64,000 nucleotides of DNA from an uncultured Mailhella sp. (GTDB lineage: Bacteria > Desulfobacterota > Desulfovibrionia > Desulfovibrionales > Desulfovibrionaceae): NCBI RefSeq assembly GCF_944324995.1, contig NZ_CALUYL010000011.1, positions 16,032-80,031 on the forward strand. The letters are read 5' to 3'. How positions within the stretch are numbered: position 1 is the first letter of the stretch; each line of letters opens with the position of its first letter. The notes below the pieces were generated by a model, which saw nothing but the letters and a program-made list of their open reading frames with translations, searched no databases and was not told the origin of the DNA. Shown piece after piece: positions 60,633 through 64,000 of this stretch. The translations under genes were made by a program, and so were the position numbers.

Positions 60633-61310
60633 ATGCCGCGTCCCAGACAATGTCGATATGTAAGTTCTGCGCCCTCGGTGACGTATTTCAAGCCGCGCGG
60701 GATACCGCTGCGCGAGCTTCAGGAAGCGTGTTTGAGCGTGGACGAGCTGGAGGCGTTGCGTCTGGCGGATGCGGAGGGGCTCACGGCGCAGGAAGCGTCG
60801 CAGCACATGCGGGTATCGCGTCACACGTTCGGGCGAACGCTGGCGTCGGCGCGGCGCACGGTAGCGCTGGCGCTCACGCAGGGGATGGCGTTGCGCATTG
60901 AAGGCGGCACGTACGCCGTGGTTTCCGATTCCTGTTCCGGGCACAAGGAGCACACCATGCAGAAGATTGCAGTTTCGAGTGAAGGACCCACGCTTGACGA
61001 CATGGTAGATCCGCGTTTCGGCCGGGCCGGCGGATTTGTTGTTGTCACGCTTCCGGAGAAGAGCGTGGAATACATCGACAACGGAGCCTCGCAGACCATG
61101 AGCATGGGCGCGGGCATAGAGACGGCCGAGCGCATGGCGCGCGCGGGCGTGGACGTGGTCATCAGCGGTTATGTGGGGCCCAAGGCCTTTGAAGCGCTGA
61201 AGGCGGCGGGCATCAAGGTTTGTCAGGACGTGGAAAACGTGAGCGTGCGCGAGGCGGTGGAACGCTTTGAAAGCGGCTCCCTTCCCTTTGCCGAAGCCTC
61301 GAACAAGTAG
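60633..61310 (+). CDS. DUF134-type HTH fused to a NifX/NifB-like domain, 225 aa
   Basis: The N-terminal part (about 1-100, with CLSVDELEALRLADAEGLTAQEAS and a helix-turn-helix) is DUF134-like, a probable DNA-binding module. The C-terminal part (about 107-215) is a dinitrogenase iron-molybdenum cofactor-binding (NifX/NafY) domain (IAVSSEGPTLDDMVDPRFGRAGGFVVV). The fusion makes it a likely regulator sensing a metal-sulfur cluster. It precedes the MinD-like genes by 10 bp. Some SRB homologues have the two domains as separate proteins. Confidence 0.83.
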   Translation: MPRPRQCRYVSSAPSVTYFKPRGIPLRELQEACLSVDELEALRLADAEGLTAQEASQHMRVSRHTFGRTLASARRTVALALTQGMALRIEGGTYAVVSDSCSGHKEHTMQKIAVSSEGPTLDDMVDPRFGRAGGFVVVTLPEKSVEYIDNGASQTMSMGAGIETAERMARAGVDVVISGYVGPKAFEALKAAGIKVCQDVENVSVREAVERFESGSLPFAEASNK

Positions 61311-61320
61311 CGGAGGAATC

Positions 61321-62220
61321 ATGCGGGTAGTCATTGCCAGCGGCAAGGGCGGCGCGGGAAAGACCTGCGTGACGGCCTCGCTTGCCGACGTGTGGCGCGG
61401 GCCGCTCGTGGCCGTGGACACCGACGCCGAAGCGCCGAATCTGCATCTTTTTCTTCCGCCGCGGATTACGGAAACGACGACGGCCTGGCTCGACGTGCCG
61501 AACATGGATCCGGAAAAGTGCATTCACTGCGAGAAGTGCCGGAACATCTGCACGTACAAGGCCATTGCGTCGTTTGCGGGGCGGATCACGCTTTTTCCCG
61601 ACATGTGCCACGGCTGCGGCGGATGCTTTGCCGTGTGTCCTTCGGGCGCGCTCGTTCACGGAAAGCGCGAGCTCGGCGTGCTTGAGAGCGGCGACGTGCT
61701 GAACGGTTCGGCGAGATATCTTGCGGGCCGCACGCGCATCGGGGAATCCATGACGCCGCCGCTGCTGCGTCAGGAGCTGCGCCGGCTCTCCGCCATGCTC
61801 GAAGAACGTTCCGCCGACGCCCTCATCGATTCCCCTCCCGGGGTGAGCTGTCCGGCCGTGACCGTCGCCCGCGAAGCCGACGTGATTCTGCTGGTGGCGG
61901 ATCCCACGCCGTTCGGCTTTCACGATTTTCGTCTGGCGCATCAGGCGTTTCTGCCCATGGAGCTGCCCGTGGCGGCGGTGATCAACCGTGCCGGGGCGGA
62001 AGGCAACGCCGAGGGCGACGAAGCCGTGCGCGCCTACTGCCGCGAGCACGACGTGCCCGTGCTTGCCGAGCTTCCCTTTGAACGCGAAGCCGCCGAACAG
62101 TACGCGTCGGGCCGTCTGCTGGCAGAGCTCTCCCCCGCCTGGCGCGAACGCTTTGAACATTTGAGGGACGCGCTTGTCGAATTCGGGGCGAAGCGGGCCC
62201 GGGAGGCGCATCATGCGTGA
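61321..62220 (+). CDS. MinD-like P-loop ATPase with ferredoxin insert, 1
   Basis: 299 residues. P-loop GKGGAGKTCVTASL at the N-terminus and a deviant Walker region DTDAEAPNLHL. A two-[4Fe-4S] ferredoxin-type insert follows (CIHCEKCRNICTYKA and CHGCGGCFAVCPSGA, about residues 68-125). The family is the MinD-superfamily ATPase with inserted ferredoxin domain. The start at 61321 has GGAGG. It overlaps the next gene by 8 bp (62213-62220). Probably acts in Fe-S or metal-cluster delivery, or in the cell-division-related orange-protein complex as in Desulfovibrio vulgaris, by analogy. Confidence 0.87.
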   Translation: MRVVIASGKGGAGKTCVTASLADVWRGPLVAVDTDAEAPNLHLFLPPRITETTTAWLDVPNMDPEKCIHCEKCRNICTYKAIASFAGRITLFPDMCHGCGGCFAVCPSGALVHGKRELGVLESGDVLNGSARYLAGRTRIGESMTPPLLRQELRRLSAMLEERSADALIDSPPGVSCPAVTVAREADVILLVADPTPFGFHDFRLAHQAFLPMELPVAAVINRAGAEGNAEGDEAVRAYCREHDVPVLAELPFEREAAEQYASGRLLAELSPAWRERFEHLRDALVEFGAKRAREAHHA

Positions 62221-63085
62221 AATCGTCGTCATCAGCGGCAAGGGCGGCACGGGAAAAACCACCGTGAGCGCAGCGTTTGCGCATCTGGCCGAAAACAAGG
62301 TGATCTGCGATCTGGACGTCGATGCTCCCGATCTGCACATTCTGCTTGATCCCAGCCCGCAGGAAACTCACGCCTTCGTCTCCGGCCACAAGGCCGTCAT
62401 CCGGCGCGACGCCTGCCTCGGCTGCGGCAAATGCGCCGCTCTGTGCGCCTTCGACGCCATTGCCCTGCACAAAGAGGGCTATGCCGTCGATCCGCTGCGC
62501 TGCGAAGGCTGCGGCGTGTGCGCGCATCTGTGCCCGGCCGGGGCCATTGATCTGGAAGAGCCCCACTGCGGCGACTGGTACAAAAGCGACACCCGTTTCG
62601 GGCCCATGGTTCACGCGCTGCTCTTCCCCGGTCAGGAGAACTCCGGCAAGCTCGTGAGCCTGCTCAAGGCCGAAGCCCGCGCCCTCGCCCGTGAACAGAA
62701 CCTCGATACCATTCTTTGCGACGGCTCGCCCGGCGTGGGCTGCCCTGTCATATCCTCGCTGTCGGGCGCAAGTCTGGCCGTGGGCGTGGTGGAACCCACC
62801 CCCTCCGGACGTCACGACTTTCTGCGCGTGGCGGATCTGTGCCGTCATTTCCGCGTGCCGGTGGCCGTGATCATCAACAAGGCGGATCTCAATCCGGAAG
62901 AGGCCGACGCCATCGCCAGAGAATGCGAACAGCGCGGCGACGTCCTTCTCGGACGCCTCCCCTTCGATCCCGTGGTCACGCGGGCCATGGTGGCCCGCAA
63001 GGCTCTCACGGAATTCGACAATCCTGTGGGAAACAGACTGAAGGACATGTGGTCGGCCCTTCAGAAGCTGAACGTGCGCCGCTGA
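62213..63085 (+). CDS. MinD-like P-loop ATPase with ferredoxin insert, 2
   Basis: 290 residues, paralogous to the previous gene. P-loop GKGGTGKTTVSAAF and DLDVDAPDLHILL, then ferredoxin motifs CLGCGKCAALCAFDAI and CEGCGVCAHLCPAGAI. The start at 62213 lies inside the end of the preceding gene, indicating coupling. The two ATPases probably form a heterodimer. Confidence 0.88.
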   Translation: MREIVVISGKGGTGKTTVSAAFAHLAENKVICDLDVDAPDLHILLDPSPQETHAFVSGHKAVIRRDACLGCGKCAALCAFDAIALHKEGYAVDPLRCEGCGVCAHLCPAGAIDLEEPHCGDWYKSDTRFGPMVHALLFPGQENSGKLVSLLKAEARALAREQNLDTILCDGSPGVGCPVISSLSGASLAVGVVEPTPSGRHDFLRVADLCRHFRVPVAVIINKADLNPEEADAIARECEQRGDVLLGRLPFDPVVTRAMVARKALTEFDNPVGNRLKDMWSALQKLNVRR

Positions 63086-63119
63086 AAGGCGCCTCTACGA
63101 CCGTTTTCAGGAGTCTTAC

Positions 63120-63500
63120 ATGAGCACTATTGTTGCCGTTCCTTCCGCCATGCCCGGCGGCCTCGACGCCCAGATGGGCATGCACTTCGGCCATTGCGAC
63201 ATCTACACCATCGTGGAAATCGAGGACAACAAGATCAAGTCCGTCTCCACGCTGGAAAACGTGCCTCATCAGCAGGGCGGCTGCCTCGCTCCCGTGCAGC
63301 ACCTCGCCTCGCACAACGTCAACGTGCTGCTCGCCGGCGGCATGGGCATGCGTCCGCTCATGGGCTTCCAGCAGGTGGGCGTGCAGGTGTTCTTTGCCGG
63401 CAATCAGCTCACCGTGGGCAGCGCCGTCAACGCCTACATCGCCGGACAGCTCCAGCCCTTCAGCCTTGAATTCACCTGCGGCGGCGGTCACGCCCATTGA
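63120..63500 (+). CDS. NifX/MTH1175-like protein (orange-protein type), 126 aa
   Basis: A single-domain dinitrogenase Fe-Mo cofactor-binding family member (VPSAMPGGLDAQMGMHFGHCD … GGMGMRPLMGFQQVGVQVFF) with a Gly/His-rich C-terminus (CGGGHAH). The Desulfovibrio orange protein of this family binds a Mo-Cu sulfide cluster. Same operon as the two MinD-like ATPases. Confidence 0.85.
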   Translation: MSTIVAVPSAMPGGLDAQMGMHFGHCDIYTIVEIEDNKIKSVSTLENVPHQQGGCLAPVQHLASHNVNVLLAGGMGMRPLMGFQQVGVQVFFAGNQLTVGSAVNAYIAGQLQPFSLEFTCGGGHAH

Positions 63501-63877
63501 TGCCCTGCACCATGGATATCCTCGTCGTCTCGCCCCGCGCCGAACTCTGGCAGAGCCTCCGGCCGCAGTTTGAAAAACACGGCGCCGTCCTGAGCCTCGC
63601 CTGCAACATGGACGACGCCCTCAACTCCTTGAACCGGCGCCTGCCCGCCCTCGTCGTGCTCGACATCAACGCCGACAACGCCGCCCTGCGCCACGCCGTG
63701 TTCCAGGTGCTCTCCGTCAACGCCATGATCCATACCGCCGCCGTCACAAGCATGACCCCCGAATCCTTCCACGACGCCATGGAAGGCCTCGGCATGCTCG
63801 CCGGCCTCCCCTCCACCCCCACCCCCGCCGACATCGACGCCCTCATGGACGCCCTCGCCAAACTGGAAGGAAAGTAG
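63500..63877 (+). CDS. Receiver-like protein, 125 aa
   Basis: Starts at 63500 (ATG overlapping the previous stop, TGATG) or at 63512. The sequence has a receiver-type Rossmann order (ILVVSP, a helix, LVVLDIN with the Asp position, SVNAMIHTAAVTSM) and no output domain. Clusters of this type in sulfate reducers often include a response-regulator-like gene. Phosphoacceptor geometry is uncertain because the usual N-terminal acidic pair is not evident. Confidence 0.7.
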   Translation: MPCTMDILVVSPRAELWQSLRPQFEKHGAVLSLACNMDDALNSLNRRLPALVVLDINADNAALRHAVFQVLSVNAMIHTAAVTSMTPESFHDAMEGLGMLAGLPSTPTPADIDALMDALAKLEGK

Positions 63878-63910
63878 GGAGAGGGAGGAAGAGAGAGGAG
63901 AGAAGAGATT

Positions 63911-63961
63911 GCGGGGAAAGAGGGACACCCTTTTGAAAAAGGGCTGTCCCCCTTTCCCCGC
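63911..63961. repeat. 51-bp palindrome at the operon end
   Basis: Outer stem GCGGGGAAAG / CTTTCCCCGC (63911-63920 / 63952-63961) enclosing GGGACACCCTTTT / AAAAGGGCTGTCCC with one unpaired base. It forms a near-perfect hairpin followed by CCCCCATCCCCC without a T-run. Could be a REP-like element acting as a terminator. Confidence 0.6.
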
Positions 63962-64000
63962 ACCCCCATCCCCCTTCCTAAAACTTTTATTTTTGGGGGA

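Noticed and set aside
1..64000. CRISPR array
   Set aside because: No run of identical 25-40 bp direct repeats with equal spacers was found. The repeat families seen are palindromic or cassette-like.
1..64000. Insertion sequence or transposase genes
   Set aside because: No transposase-type protein was recognised in any frame, including around the mosaic repeats.

Overview
The window looks like a chromosomal segment of a high-GC sulfate-reducing deltaproteobacterium of the Desulfovibrionaceae type (Desulfovibrio, Bilophila or a close relative). This is inferred from gene content: paired outer-membrane porins of the type common in Desulfovibrio, MinD-like ATPases with an inserted ferredoxin domain next to MTH1175/NifX-like proteins (as in the orange-protein region of Desulfovibrio), and DnaA beside an AT-rich origin-like stretch. 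No sequence search could be run.

Layout. 1-4.1 kb: two paralogous porins, each with a long purine-rich upstream region. 4.2-31.7 kb: a prophage-like block entirely on the minus strand. It carries lysis genes, terminase, portal, a capsid/scaffold pair, short tail fibres, adaptor and stabilisation proteins and virion or ejection proteins. No integrase, repressor or replication genes are visible. 32.1 kb: tRNA-Lys. 32.3-39.8 kb: housekeeping genes on the minus strand (pstSCAB, gmhB, gluQ, hemW). 40.9-44.2 kb: a large autotransporter. 44.7-46.7 kb: nadD-proA. 47.9-50.3 kb: a YfgM-like protein and a degenerate NtrC-type regulator. 51.5-52.6 kb: a small gene divergent from an S24 repressor. 53.1-56.9 kb: mcrBC. 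57.6-59.5 kb: dnaA and a candidate oriC. 60.6-63.9 kb: a five-gene Fe-S/MinD/NifX operon. Most genes left of dnaA run leftward and those to its right run rightward.

The most unusual part is a tightly coupled operon inside the prophage (23326 down to 17291). Two short tail-fibre paralogues end in cysteine-rich tails: 8 Cys in the last 25 residues of one, 12 Cys in the last 33 of the other, spaced mostly CxxC and embedded in His/Tyr/Trp/Thr. They are followed by a radical SAM/SPASM enzyme, an asparagine-synthetase-like PP-loop enzyme, a second radical SAM enzyme, a queuosine-precursor-transporter-family membrane protein and a second permease, ending at a terminator. Gaps are 2-13 bp or 4-bp overlaps. 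The simplest reading is a phage that post-translationally modifies the Cys-rich tips of its tail fibres, a RiPP-like maturation system built into a virion.

A second unusual block (10.2-17.1 kb) is a mosaic array of candidate virion-delivered effector genes. It holds one intact gene, two frameshifted ADP-ribosyltransferase-type genes, at least five truncated repeat cassettes, and a duplicated small gene translationally coupled to each effector. A GGLLG-type motif recurs at the ends of several virion-module proteins. Intergenic DNA elsewhere is rich in dispersed palindromic and mosaic repeats.
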